A stretch of DNA of 64,000 nucleotides, from assembly GCA_025642075.2 (NCBI GenBank), contig JAODUO010000648.1, forward strand, positions 220,105 to 284,104, read 5' to 3'. The notes under the pieces are model-generated. The model ran no database searches. It had not been told where the DNA came from and saw only the letters and a program-made list of their open reading frames with translations. This document shows positions 1 to 12,828 of the stretch, piece after piece. The stretch's first letter is position 1. Each line of letters starts with the position of its first letter. Made by a program: the position numbers and the translations under genes. Source of the stretch: Ridgeia piscesae (Eukaryota; Annelida; Polychaeta; Sabellida; Siboglinidae).

Positions 1-155
1 TAAGATTTTAGTTATGACAAGTAATGACAATTCTGACTGACTGCTGGTGGCAAGGTGAAATACACTGAGATAATGCAATCGATGAGATGTGCATGTTAAA
101 CTTGAATACACATTCGACTTGAAAAGAGACTGATACGTGCTTGTAATGCACAAAC

Positions 156-429
156 CTTCAATGGCTGTGTCTCTGTGGCAGCACAGTCACTGTCACTCTC
201 ATCCCCATCCTCTTTCTTCCCAGTCTCCATCTCAATCGATGTGATGTTGTTCATTGCCACTTGTTCCTTCCCCTCCTTCTTCTTGTTGCCTTCCACAGGC
301 TTCTCACTTGTGCCTTCACTGCCCATGGTTGAGTCAGAGTTCCTCTTAGACTCGGCCACTTCAACACTCATGCACTGATCCTGAACAGTCATTGTCGATG
401 CTAGTTGCTGCACTTGCCGATAACAACCA
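156..429 (-). CDS. Candidate internal exon of an unidentified gene
   Basis: On the minus strand a stop-free stretch is bounded by a good acceptor (TTTTGCAG just above 429) and a donor (AAG|GTTTGT at 156/155). It encodes about 91 residues. The N-terminal part is mixed (CYRQVQQLAS). The rest is low-complexity and hydrophilic, with a Lys/Glu-rich centre (NKKKEGKEQ) and an acidic patch (EDGDESDSD), typical of a disordered linker in a nuclear or regulatory protein. No domain is recognised. The flanking in-frame codons beyond both splice sites look like intron sequence. Neighbouring exons would lie below position 1 and between 480 and 2000, where none was identified. The exon call rests on splice motifs and composition only, so a chance ORF is possible. 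Confidence 0.4.
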
Positions 430-479
430 CTGCAAAACACAATTTCATATACAACTTCAAACCTGGAACACTCCACAAA

Positions 480-1380
480 AATGTATCACAAAATATGAAT
501 AAGTTACACTATTCTTAGTGTAACAATTGGAACTGTTACAGTTAAATGGTCGCTAGAGGTGCTGTGGTTGTTTTGTCATTTGTTCCCGCCAGAGGGATTG
601 ATGTCAAAGTGAATGGAACGACTTAAAAGAAAACTAATTTGACACAACCACTGGTAAATAATGTATTTCTTAATTTTCTTTATTCATTTCTTACACACTA
701 CAGCATAGTTGTATGACTAGATGTGTGTACATAACAGTAGGACTGAGCATTGACTTGATCGAGGCGATAAACTGAGGATGCAGGGTACTCTGGATAGATC
801 GAAACATTCTTATAATTTACAAGGCAATGCCATGTGCTTTTCTTCGAATGTCCAGTGCAAATTATTGTCTTCTATTCATGCTGCTAAACATAGGGTTATT
901 GCACATAACCTGGGTTCTATAGCTGTGCTCCATAAATGTACATATTTGTCATCACTCCGCCAGCTGGCAGTGATGGTTATATTCAAAGAAACTATAATAC
1001 AAGTAAACATTGTTTTCAACTTGAAATTAAGATGGCGCGTGATAGTTGAGCTTCGTTGGCAGTAAGCTTGATAAGGAATCGCCCATCATGTATGATAACC
1101 TGACAATTCCCTTGCTTTTTGACATGCATGGTTATAATAGGATAGTGTGTATTTGATTTACTTAATGCACCAATGTATAGGTTGGATTATAAATGTGTTT
1201 CTATTGTTGCTGTGGTGCGATAGGAAACGTTGGCTGGCTTGTGTGTCATAGGAAGTGCGAAGGAAACAACAATATTCGGTGAAGACTGTCTGGGGGTGTG
1301 TACACAACACTGTGACAATTATCTCTATGTTGATGCTGTGTATTAAGGCAATTAACTCAGAATTGTGCTTGCTGTGTTTG
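480..1380. other. Non-coding stretch, nothing recognised
   Basis: AT-rich single-copy-looking DNA. A 95-codon ORF (778-1065, +) has no recognisable composition or motif and is treated as chance. Confidence 0.5.
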
Positions 1381-1389
1381 TACATTAGT

Positions 1390-1866
1390 TAATCTGGAAA
1401 AAAGATAGTTTGTAAGTTATGCCTGAGTAATTCACGCACGGTTATTTTAAGTCACGTGACCTCAGTAATTGTACCTGTCAACAGGGACAGCTGTTTGGGT
1501 CTGTGACAGTTAATGTCTTGGTGACTTGTATGAAGCAACTGTGTACTGATATCCAACAGAACTACCGGGTAGCCATGTTATTAGTGTAGTGAGTTTGGTA
1601 ACTGGAATTTCAGCAGTACATGTTCTTTTGATCATGTTGTAAATAGTATATTATCATGTGTTCTTTTCAGGCAGCATATGAGTTTGATTGATAAGTTAGG
1701 GTTTTAGTGCTATAATATAATGGCATTATTTATTATCAACATCCAAATGGATACTTATATTTGTCTGGGTGTTCACAGGGTTTTGTACGCTGCTGACTGG
1801 AATGTCTTAATAAACCACCTGCAACCATCAAATGCCAGTGTTGTGATAACACGCCACACTGGGCGT
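1390..1866. other. Possible ~480-bp insertion flanked by a 9-bp direct repeat
   Basis: TACATTAGT occurs at 1381-1389 and again at 1867-1875, with 477 bp between. The enclosed DNA includes an AATAAA (about 1811) near its right end. No terminal inverted repeat and no TG...CA ends were found. This may be a decayed insertion with a target duplication, or coincidence. Confidence 0.2.
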
Positions 1867-2047
1867 TACATTAGTATTCTAACACTTTGACTAAGACAGT
1901 AATGTAAGTTACTAAAAACCGGCATCATTATCAAAACTTCTACATCTGACATTTAGATAAAATTATCGGATATCCAAATTATCCTAGTCCTAGATCTGAC
2001 ATCTAGATCTATGTTTTATTATTATAACACACCTAGAACATTACCCT

Positions 2048-4065
2048 CTTCTTCTTCTATTAATTAGCCAACATCAATGTTGTGATGATTATGCTGATTT
2101 GTGGAGGTTGCAGTAGACACTTCTGAAATGTAATGAAAGGGTGTGTGGCATAGTAGAGGGGGGTAGTAGACATAAGAAATAAGAGGGGAGGGGGAACCCG
2201 GGGAAGGGGAGGAGTGGTCTGTCTGGTTACAGCAAGCCTGGACTTGAAACAGTCCAGGGACTTGGCAGCCACTATTTCCTGGAGCAGGCTGTTCCATTCG
2301 GGGATGGTCCGGGGGAAGAATGACATCTGTCTGTACTGTGTCCTGCAGTAGGGGATATTGTAGCTGTGTGCGTTGTTCTTTCTGTGGCTTGATCTGGTTT
2401 CTGTTGGCTGTGGTAGGTATTCAGAATCAATGGTGACGAGGTGGTGGAATTTGTAAAACATTTCAAGTCGAGCTTTTTTACGGCGTTGTCGGAGTGTTGG
2501 CCAGGCAAGAGAGTCGATGATGGAGTTGACGCAGGATGTCTGGTGGTGTCTATTTGTAACCCATCTTGATGCACAGCGTTGGACTTTTGGACTCCAGGAT
2601 TGGGCAGACAAAGGCTTTATATGCTGTTTCTTTTGTTTTCTTGTTTCTGATTTTTATGTTTCTTCTGAGGAAGCCGAGTGTCTTGTTCGCTTTATTGGTG
2701 ATGGTGTCTATGTGGAGCCCCCAATTCAGGTTGTCCTGTATGTTTACGCCAAGGTATTTTGCTGTGCTGACGTTTTGCAGGTTGTGTCCGTGTAGGTGGT
2801 ATGATGGTACAATTTTTTCTTTCTTTCAGGTGGCACTCAACGTGTAGCATTTCTGTGGATGGAAGCTCATGGACCACTGTTTCTCCCATGTGGTGAGATA
2901 ATCAAGATCCTTTTGCAGCTTTTTCTGGTCCTCTTTGTATTTAATGGTGTTACTGCACAGGGTGTCATCAGCAAACAGTCGGATTTTTGATTCAATGTCT
3001 ATGGGTAGGTCATTAATGTACAGAAGGAAGAGACACGGGTCAACGACTGATCCCTGGGGGACTCCCGAGTCCACAGGCATGAAGTTTGATCTCTCTCCCC
3101 CAACAACTGCAGCCTGCTGTCTGTTCTCGAGAAAGCTGTCAATCCGTGCATTAAGCCGACCTCCGATTCCATAGCGATGCAGCTTGTGAACTAGGAGGGT
3201 ATGGCTCACCTTGTCGAATGCTTTTCAAAGTCAAGGACAATGGTGCCCTCCTGGTTTCCCCTCTTCAGCTCTTCGCTTGTTTCATCCACGTACCCCAGAA
3301 GTTGTGTCTCACAGGACCGACCGCATCGGAAGCCATGCTGCTCTGGGCAGAGAATGCTGTTCTTCTCTAAGTGTGACATGATGTGACTGGCGATGATGTG
3401 CTCCATCACCTTGCAGGCTATGCATGTGAGTGAGATGGGGCGGTAGTTTTCTGCCTTGTATCGTTCTCCTTTCTTGAAGACAAGCATGATATTGGCATAT
3501 TTCCTGTCGAGTGGCAATGTTCCAGTCTGGTAGGAGTTTCGGAAGAGCAAGGTAAGGACTGGTGTGACTTCTTCTGCAACTATCTTCAGGAGTCTTGGTG
3601 AGATCCCATCAGGACCACAGGCTTTGTTAGGGTCTAAGTTTAGAAGCAGTTTCTTCACCCGTTCTTCGGTAATGTTGATGTTTTTGGCAGTCTGTGTACT
3701 CAGGAAGATCTGGTTTTGGGGGGCAACGTAGTTTAAACTCCTCAGCAGTAACAGTATATCTCGGACTGAACACCGAACAAAATTCCCATCCCCTCAGTTA
3801 TTCTTGCTTTGATGAAGCACCAGAACTTCTTCTTGGAGGAGGTTGGGTTTGTCACGTCATCAGGTTTTCTACATGTCTCCAATAAAGGCGGCGCAGGCTT
3901 TTCTGGACTTCCCGTTTCAGCAATTTGAATTCCTGTTTCAGATCTTCATCTCCACACTTTTTCCAGCGTTTGTGAATCATGTTCCTCCTTCGGATCAGCT
4001 TCTTGGTTTCATAGTCAACCCATGGGTGGCTTGGTTTTGATTTAGTTTGCTTGTGGGGGACATCT
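2048..4065 (-). mobile_element. 5'-truncated non-LTR retrotransposon (Jockey/CR1-like LINE)
   Basis: The minus strand carries the C-terminal two thirds of a LINE ORF2, from a basic region (residues like WVDYETKKLIRRRN near 4010) through the reverse transcriptase to a C-terminal tail around 2400-2100. The 3' end near 2048-2062 is a short AGAAGAAGAAG-type simple tail, as seen in many Jockey/CR1-superfamily LINEs. There is no endonuclease domain or ORF1, so the copy is 5'-truncated, the usual outcome of target-primed reverse transcription. Several frame changes (about 3207, 2830 and 2650) show it is dead. No target-site duplication was confirmed. Confidence 0.85.
2826..3658 (-). pseudogene. LINE reverse transcriptase core, frameshifted
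   Basis: Two abutting reading frames form one reverse transcriptase. The first (3658-3206) holds the fingers motifs DPNKACGPDGIS and AENYRPISLT plus the QHGFRCGRSCETQL segment. It is broken just after IVLDF, where the family expects a conserved Asp-Lys-Ala-Phe-type stretch. The second frame (3209-2826) resumes with SHTLLVHKL and carries SGVPQGSV and the catalytic FADDT. The aspartates are intact but the +/-1 shift near 3207 prevents one polypeptide. Downstream thumb and C-terminal sequence continues in other frames to about 2060. Family level (Jockey/CR1 superfamily) is secure; the exact clade is not. Confidence 0.85.
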
Positions 4066-4515
4066 AACAGTGTATAGTGACGTGGCTACACTTCCTACAG
4101 TGACAGTGCTACTTATCCACAGTGTAAAGTCTATTTTCCTCAGCCTAACTTAGTCTTAGCCTTAGGACTGGCCTGCTCCTGCCTTCAGCCTTGCCCGAGG
4201 TTTGGGCTGGCATTTTGACATTATCGCGGCGAACACACACCTGCTTAGATCAAACACCGTGTAAAGCTTATTCAGTAAATTTCACTTACCGTAAACAATA
4301 TCTACACCGTTCTGTCTTTATTCTGCTTATATTAGGACTACGAAATAATGATGAACTGTATAACTGTCTACTGATAAAATCCTCGAAATCCAGCAACACA
4401 TAACAAAGCCGACAAGGTTTTATTACACTCGACCCTGGCGCGCCTAGCGGACGGTTTGCCCTATAGAAGTTCCTGGTTCGTTCACTGTGAGGCTAACGCG
4501 TAGCCTAGAATAACC
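4065..4515. other. Non-coding stretch, nothing recognised
   Basis: No coding or repeat feature identified upstream of the truncated LINE. A 70-codon ORF (4191-4403, +) has no recognisable features. Confidence 0.5.
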
Positions 4516-4517
4516 AG

Positions 4518-4600
4518 ACTCCGTGAGGTGGCAGCACTTTTCAATCCCTCGGTTTCGCCTGGAATATTAATGAGCTGCCATGTAACCGACATGCAGGTTC
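4518..4600 (+). repeat. Dispersed repeat copy (CCGTGAGGTGGCAGCAC family)
   Basis: The segment starting ACTCCGTGAGGTGGCAGCAC and running through TTAATGAGCTGC matches 17740-17820 with scattered substitutions. A shorter related segment lies at 18030. No pol III boxes or ORF were seen. It is an interspersed repeat of unknown class. Confidence 0.6.
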
Positions 4601-4759
4601 CTCCACACTTATCTATATCCCTTGCCAATCTCTCGATGATGCCTCAAATGTGTCCCGCTTCCTTCATATCTATTTCTACTGTTCTATCATACGCCAGCAC
4701 TCTGATCTATAAAGAACGTTACGTAAAAAGTTTACAACTCTGATTATATTCTTAACTAG

Positions 4760-5008
4760 CTAGCTATATTTCCATACTGCCTTCATGCTCATGAAAACAC
4801 CTCTAGCCTTATTCAATCTGCTCTGAATGTCCATGCTTGCACCACCATCATGGCTAATGACGCTACCTAAGTATGTGAAGGTGGTAGTACTTGTTCCTTC
4901 AGACTGCTCAACAAAGTCCAACCTTTGTTGGCTGAAAGTGTTGAGCTTTGTTGTCTTTTCTGGTATATGATAGTTCAGTGTGCGACAAGAGAGCAAGGTC
5001 ATCACCAA
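4760..5008 (-). pseudogene. LINE reverse-transcriptase C-terminal fragment
   Basis: An 82-residue minus-strand ORF contains EKTTKLNTFSQQ, FTYLGSVISHDGG and SRLNKARGVFMSMKAVW. This is the characteristic segment just C-terminal of the catalytic motif in RTE/Nimb/I-type LINE polymerases (thumb region, YLGS block). The catalytic FADD/YADD motif and the rest of the polymerase are missing, so this is an isolated relic. It differs in type from the LINE at 2.0-4.1 kb. Confidence 0.8.
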
Positions 5009-5169
5009 AATCTAGGTCTTCTAGAGTGAATGACAATGTTGAAAACTCCGAGTTTCAATTCAAAACAACTTATCACTTTGACCAATGCTGCACGTGAAGT
5101 TTGAATCAAAGTTTCGAATGATATCGACAATCTCGATCGGAATCGAACACACACTATATAGACCTTTCC

Positions 5170-8100
5170 TGTGTATGCTATCGTGGGAGAAGGATGATAA
5201 TGTTATTCTGGTGGGAGACGGATGATGGAGTTATTCTGGTGTGAGAAGGATAATGATGTGACTCCGGTGGGAGAAGGATGATGATGTTATTTCAATAGGA
5301 GAAGGATGATGATGTTATTCCGGTGGGAGAAGGATGACGTTATTCCTGTGGGAGACGGATGATGATGTTATTCTGGTGTGAGAAGGATGATGATGTTATT
5401 CTGGTGGGAGAAGAATGATGATATTATACCGGTGGGAGGAGATTGGCGATGTTATTCTGGTGGGAGACGGATGATGATGTTATTCTGGTGGGAGAAGGAT
5501 GATGATGTTATTCCGTTGGGAGAAGGATGATGATGTTATTCCGGTGGGAGAAGGATGATGATGTTACTCCGATGGGAGACGGATTGTGATGTTATTCTGG
5601 TGGGAGAAGGACGATGATGTTATTCTGATGTAAGACAACTGATGATGTTATGCTGCTGGGAGAAGGATGATGATGTTATTCCAGTTGGAGAAGGATGACG
5701 TTATTCAGGTGAGAGAAGGATGATGATGTTATTCTGGTGTGAGAAGGATGCTGATGTTAGTCTGGATGGAGACGGATGATGATGTTATTCTGGTGGGAGA
5801 AGGATTATGATGTTATTCCAGTGGGAGAAGGATGATGTTATTCTGGTGTGAGAAGGATGATGATGTTATTCCGGTGGGAGAAGGATGATTGTTATTCTGG
5901 TGGAAGAAGGATGATGATGTTATTTTCGTGGGAGAAGGATGATGATATTATTCCTGTGGGAGACGGATGATGATGTTATTCTGGTGTGAGAAGGATGATG
6001 ATGTCGTTCTGGTAGTAGGATGATGTTATTCTGGTGGGAGAAGAATGATGATATTATACCGGTGGGAGGAGGATGGCGAAGTTACTCTGGTGGGAGACGG
6101 ATGATGATGTTATTCTGGTGGGAGAAGGATGATGATGTTATTCCGTTGGGAGAAGGATGATGATGTTACTCCGGTGGGAGACGGATGGTGATGTTATTCT
6201 GGTGGGAGAAGGATGATGATGTTATTCCATTGGGAGAAGGATGATGATGTTATTCCGGTGGGAGAAGGATGATGTTTTTCCAGTTGGAGAAGGATGGTGT
6301 TATTCAGGTGGGAGAATGATGATGTTATTCTTGTGGGAGAGGGATGATGATGTTATTCCGGTGGGAGAAGGATGACGTTTTTCAGGTGAGAGAAGGAGGA
6401 TGATGTTATTCTGGTGTGAGAAGGATGCTGATGTTAGTCTGGTTGGAGACGGATGATGATGTTATTCTGGTGGGAGAAGGATTATGATGTTATTCCGTTG
6501 GGAGAAGGATGATTATGTTATTCCGCTGGGAGAAGGATGATGATGATGATATTCCGGTGGCAGAAGGGTGATGATGTGATTCCGGTGGGAGAAGGATGAC
6601 GATGTTATTCTGGTGGAGAAGGATGATGTTATTCCGGTGGGAGAAGGATGGTTGTTATTCTGGTGGAAGGAGGATGATGATGTTATTTTGGTGGGAGAAG
6701 GACGATGATGTTATTCCTGTGGGAGACGGATGATGATGTTATTCTGGTGTGAGAAGGATGATGATGTCATTCTGGTGGGAGAAGAATGATGATATTATAC
6801 CGGTGGGAGGATGGCGATGTTATTCTGGTGGGAGACGGATGATGATGTTATTCTGGTGGGAGAAGGATGATGATGTTATTCCGTTGGGAGAAGGATGATG
6901 ATGTTATTCCGGTGGGAGAAGGATGAAGATGTTACTCCGGTGGGAGACGGATGGTGATGTTATTCTGGTGGGAGAAGGATGATGATGTTATTCTGGTGGG
7001 AGAAGGATGATGATGTTATTCCGGTGGGAGAAGGATGATGTTATTCTGGTGGGAGATGAGAAGGATGATGATGTTATTCCGGTGGGAGACGGATGATGGT
7101 ATAATTCTAATGTGAGAAGGATAATTATGTGATTCTGATGGGAGAAGGATGATGATGTTATTCCGGTGGGAGAAGTATGATAATGTTATTCAGATGGGAG
7201 AAGGATGATGATATTATTCCATTGGGAAAAGGATGATGATGTTATTCCGGTGGGAGAAGGATAATGATGTTATTCCGGTGGGAGACGGATGATGATGTTA
7301 TTCTGGTGGGAGAAGGATGATGATGTTATTCCATTGGGAGAAGGATGATGATGTTGTTCTGGTGGGAGAAGGATGATGATGTTATTCCAGTTGGAGAATG
7401 GTGATGTTATTCTTGTGGGAGAAGGATGATGATGTTATTCCGGTGGGAGAAGGATGATGATGTTATTCCGGTGGGAGAAGGATGATGATGTTATTCCAAT
7501 GGGAGAAGGATAATGATGTTGTTCTGGTGGGAGAAGGATGATGATGTTATTCCAGTTGGAGAATGATGTTATTCTTGTGGGAGAAGGATGATGTTATTCC
7601 GGTGGGAGACGGATGATTATGTTATTCCGCTGGGAGAAGGATGATGATGATATTCCGGTGGCAGAAGGATGATGATGTTATTCCATTGGGAGAAGGATGA
7701 TGATGTTATTCCGGTGGGAAAAGGATGATGTTGTTTTTCCAGTTGGAGAAGGATGATTTTATTCAGGTGGGAGAAGGATGATGTTATTCCGGTGGCAGAA
7801 GTATGATTATGTTATTCTGGTGTGAGAAGGATGATGATGTTATTCTGGTCGGAGACGGATGATGATGTTATTGTGGTGGGAGAAGGATGATGATGTTATT
7901 CTGGTGTGAGATGGATGATGATGTTATTCCGGTGGGAGAATGATGATGTTATTCCGGTGGGAGAATGATGATGATGTTATTCTGATGTAAGACAGATGAT
8001 GATGTTATTCTGCTGGGAGAAGGATGATGATGTTATTCCAGTTGGAGAAGGATGACTTTATTCAGGTGAGAGAACGATGATGATGTTATTCTGGTGTGAG

Positions 8101-11100
8101 AAGGATGATGATGTCGTTCTGGTGGTAGGATGATGATGTTATTCTGGTGGGAGAAGAATGATGATATTATACCGGTGGGAGGAGGATGGCAAAGTTATTC
8201 TGGTGGGAGACGGATGATATTATTCTGGTGGGAGAAGGATGATGATGTTATTCCGTTGGGAGAAGGATGATGATGTTATTCCGGTGGGAGACGGATGATT
8301 ATGTTATTCCGCTGGGAGAAGGATGATGATGATATTCCGGTGGCAGAAGGATGATGATGTGATTCCGGTGGGAGAAGGATGACGATGTTATTCTGGTGGG
8401 AGAAGGATGATGTTATTCCGGTGGGAGAACGATGATTGTTATTCTGGTGGAAGAAGGATGATGTTATTTTGGTGGGAGAAGGATGATGATGTTATTCCTG
8501 TGGGAGACGGATGATGTTGTTATTCTGGTGTGAGAAGGATGATGATGTTATTCTGGTGGGAGAAGGATGATGTTATTCCGGTGGGAGAAGGATGATTGTT
8601 ATTCTGGTGGAAGAAGGATGATGATATTTTGGTGGGAGAAGGATGATGATGTTATTCCTGTGGGAGACGGATGATGATGTTATTCTGGTGGGAGAAGAAT
8701 GATGATATTATACCGGTGGGAGGAGGATGGCGATATTATTCTGGTGGGAGACGGATGATGATGTTATTCTGGTGGGAGAAGGATGATGATGTTATTCCGT
8801 TGGGAGAAGGATGATGATGTTATTCCGGTGGGAGAAGGTTGATGATGTTACTCCGGTGGGATAAGGATGATGATGTTATTCTGGTTGGAGACGGATGATG
8901 ATGTTATTCTGGTGGGAGAAGGATGATGATGTTATTCCGGTGGGAGAAGGATGATGTTATTCTGGTGGGAGAGGAGAAGGATGATGATGTTATTCCGGTG
9001 GGAGACGGATGATGGTATAATTCTAATGTGAGAAGGATAATTATGTGATTCTGGTGGGAGAAGGATGATGATGTTATTCCGGTGGGAGAAGTATGATAAT
9101 GTTATTCAGATGGGAGAAGGATGATGATGTTATTCCATTGGGAAAAGGATGATGATGTTATTCCGGTGGGAGAAGGATAATGATGTTATTCCGGTGGGAG
9201 ACGGATGATGATGTTATTCTGGTGGGAGAAGGATGATGATGTTATTCCATTGGGAGAAGGATGATGATGTTGTTCTGGTGGGAGAAGGATGATGATGTTA
9301 TTCCAGTTGGAGAATGGTGATGTTATTCTTGTGGGAGAAGGATGATGATGTTATTCTGGTGGGAGAAGGATGATGATGTTATTCCGGTGGGAGAAGGATG
9401 ATGATGTTATTCCGGTGGGAGAATGATTATGATGTTATTCTGATGTAAGACAGATGATGATGTTATTCTGCTGGGAGAAGGATAATGATGTTATTCCAGT
9501 TGGAGAAGGATGACGTTATTCAGGTGAGAGAAGGATGATGATGTTATTCTGGTTGGAGACAGGTGATGATGTTATTCCGGTGGGAGAATGATGATGATGT
9601 TATTCTGATGTAAGACAGATGATGATGTTATGCTGCTGGGAGAAGGATGACGATGTTATTCCGTTGGGAGAAGGATGATGATGTTATTCCGGTGGGAGAC
9701 GGATGATTTTGTTATTCCGCTGGGAGAAGGATGATGATGATGTGATTCCGGTGGGAGAAGGATGACGATGTTATTCTGATGGGAGAAGGATGATGTTATT
9801 CCGGTGGGAGAAGGATGATTGTTATTCTGGTGGAAGAAGGATGATGATGTTATTTTGGTGGGAGAAGGATGATGATGTTATTCCTGTGGGAGACGGATGA
9901 TGATGTTATTCTGGTGTGAGAAGGATGATGATGTTATTCTGGTGGGAGAAGAAAGATGGTATTATACCGGTGGGAGGAGGATGGCGATGTTATTCTGGTG
10001 GGAGACGGATGATGATGTTATTCTGGTGGGAGAAGGATGATGATGTTATTCCGTTGGGAGAAGGATGATGATGTTATTCCGGTGGGAGAAGGATGATGAT
10101 GTTACTCCGGTGGGAGAAGGATGCTGATGTTATTCTGGTTGGAGACGGATGATGATGTTATTCTGGTGGAAGAAGGATGATGATGTTATTCCGGTGGGAG
10201 AAGGATGATGTTATTCTGGTGGGAGATGAGAAGGATGATGATGTTATTCCGGTGGGAGACGGATGATGGTATAATTCTAATGTGAGAAGGATAATTATGT
10301 GATTCTGGTGGGAGAAGGATGATGATGTTATTCCGGTGGGAGAAGTATCATAATGTTATTCAGATGGGAGAAGGATGATGATGTTATTCCATTGGGAAAA
10401 GGATGATGATGTTATTCCGGTGGGAGAAGGATAATGATGTTATTCCGGTGGGAGACGGATGATGATGTTATTCTGGTGGGAGAAGGATGATGATGTTATT
10501 CCATTGGGAGAAGGATGATGATGTTGTTCTGGTGGGAGAAGGATGATGATGTTATTCCAGTTGGAGAATGGTGATGTTATTCTTGTGGGAGAAGGATGAT
10601 GATGTTATTCCGGTGGGAGAAGGATGATGATGTTATTCCGGTGGGAGAAGGATGATGATGTTATTCCAGTTGGAGAAGGATGATTTTATTCAGGTGGGAG
10701 AATGATGATGTTATTCTTGTGGGAGAAGGATAATGATGTTATTCCGGTAGGAGAAGGAAGATGATGTTATTCAGGTAGGAGAAGGATGATGATGTTATTC
10801 CGGTGGGAGAAGGATGATGTTATTCCGGTGGGAGAAGTATGATTATGTTATTCTGGTGTGAGAAGGATGATGATGTTATTCTGGTCGGAGACGGATGATG
10901 ATGTTATTGTGGTGGGAGAAGGATGATGATGTTATTCTGGTGTGAGATGGATGATGATGTTATTCCGGTGGGAGAAGGATGATGATGTTATTCCGGTGGG
11001 AGAATGATGATGATGTTATTCTGACGTAAGACAGATGATGATGTTATTCTGCTGGGAGAAGGATGATGATGTTATTCCAGTTGGAGAAGGATGACGTTAT

Positions 11101-12757
11101 TCAGGTGAGAGAAGGATGATGATGTTATTCTGGTGTGAGAAGGATGCTGATGTTATTCTGGTTGGAGACGGATGATGATGGTATTCCGGTGGGAGAATGA
11201 TGATGATGTTATTCTGATGTAAGACAGATGGTGATGTTATTCTGCTGGGAGAAGGATGATGATGATGTTATTCCAGTTGGAGAAGGATGACGTTATTCAG
11301 GTGAGAGAAGGATGATGATGTTATTCTGGTGTGAGAAGGATGCTGATGTTAGTCTGGTTGGAGACGGATGATGTTACTTTGTTGGGAGAAGGATGATGAT
11401 GTTATTCCGGTGGGAGAAGGATGATGTTATTCTGGTGTGAGAAGGATGATGATGTTATTCCGGAGGGAGACGGATGATTATGTTATTCCGCTGGGAGAAG
11501 GATGATGATATTCCGGTGGCAGAAGGATGATGATGTGATTCCGGTGGGAGAAGGATGACGATGTTATTCTGGTGGGAGAAGGATGATGTTATTCCGGTGG
11601 GAGAAGGATGATTGTTATTCTGGTGGAAGAAGGATGATGATGTTATTTTGGTGGGAGAAGGATGATGATGTTACTCCTGTGGGAGACGGATGATGATGTT
11701 ATTCTGGTGTAAGAAGGATGATGATGTCGTTCTGGTGGTAGGATGATGATGTTATTCTCGTGGTAGAAGAATGATGATATTATTCCGGTGGGAGGAGGAT
11801 GATGATGTTATTCTGGTGGGAGAAGGATGATGATGTTATTCCATTGGGAGAAGGATGATGTTATTCCGGTGGGAGAAGGATGATGATGTTATTCCGGTGG
11901 GAGAAGGATGATGATGTTATTCCAGTGGGAGAAGGATGATGATATTATTCCGGTGGGAGAAGGATGATGATGTTATTCCGGTGGGAGAAGGATGATGATG
12001 TTATTCCGGTGGGAGAAGGATGATGATGTTATTCCGGTGGGAGAATGATGATGATATTATTCTGATGTAAGACAGATGATGTTATTCTGCTGGGAGACGA
12101 ATGATGATGTTATTGCAGTTGGAGAAGGATGATGTTATTCAGGTGGGAGAATGATTTGTTATTCTGGTGGGAGAACGATGATGATGTTATTCCGGTGGGA
12201 GAAGGATGATGATGTTATTCAGGTAGGAGAAGGATGATGATGTTATTCCAGTGGGAGAAGGATGATGATGTTATTCCGGTGGGAGAAGGATGGTGATGTT
12301 AGTCTGGTTGGAGACGGATGATGATGTTATTTTGGTGGGAGAAGGATAATGATGTTATTCCGGTGGGAGAAGGATGATGTTATTCTGGTGTGAGAAGGAT
12401 GATGATGTTATTCCGGTGGGAGAAGGATGATTGTTATTCTGGTGGAAGAAGGATGATGATGTTATTTTGGTGGGAGAAGGATGATGATGTTATTCTGGTG
12501 TGAGAAGGATGATGATATCGTTCTGGTGGTAGGATGATGACGTTATTCTGGTGGGAGAAGAATTATGATATTATTCCGGTGGGAGGATGATGATGATGTT
12601 ATTCTGGTGGGAGAAGGATGATGATATTATTCCATTGGGAGAAAGATGATGTTATTCCGGTGGGAGAAAGATTATGATGTTATTCCGGTGGGAGAAGGAT
12701 GATGATGTTATTCCGGTGGGAGAAGGATGATGATGTTATTCCGTTGGGAGATGGATG
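5170..12757. repeat. Satellite A: ~28-bp GATGATGTTATTCC/GGTGGGAGAAG tandem array
   Basis: The array has a unit of about 28 bp (GGTGGGAGAAGGATGATGATGTTATTCC), with 25-bp variants that lack one GAT. Unit variants include GACGGATG, TGTGAGAAGG, GTTGGAGAC and CTGATGTAAGACAG. The variants recur in blocks, giving higher-order structure. For example, the rare variant GGTATAATTCTAATGTGAG occurs at about 7098, 9013 and 10268, spaced 1915 and 1255 bp. No coding potential is inferred. Confidence 0.95.
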
Positions 12758-12828
12758 GTGATGTCATAGTTATCGTGCTACAAGTGTTTGCAAGTATCCA
12801 CATGGACAATAAAATTTTGAAATAAAAT

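Noticed and set aside
1390..1866. Solo LTR
   Set aside because: No TG...CA termini at the direct-repeat borders, and the 9-bp repeat is too long for an LTR target duplication.
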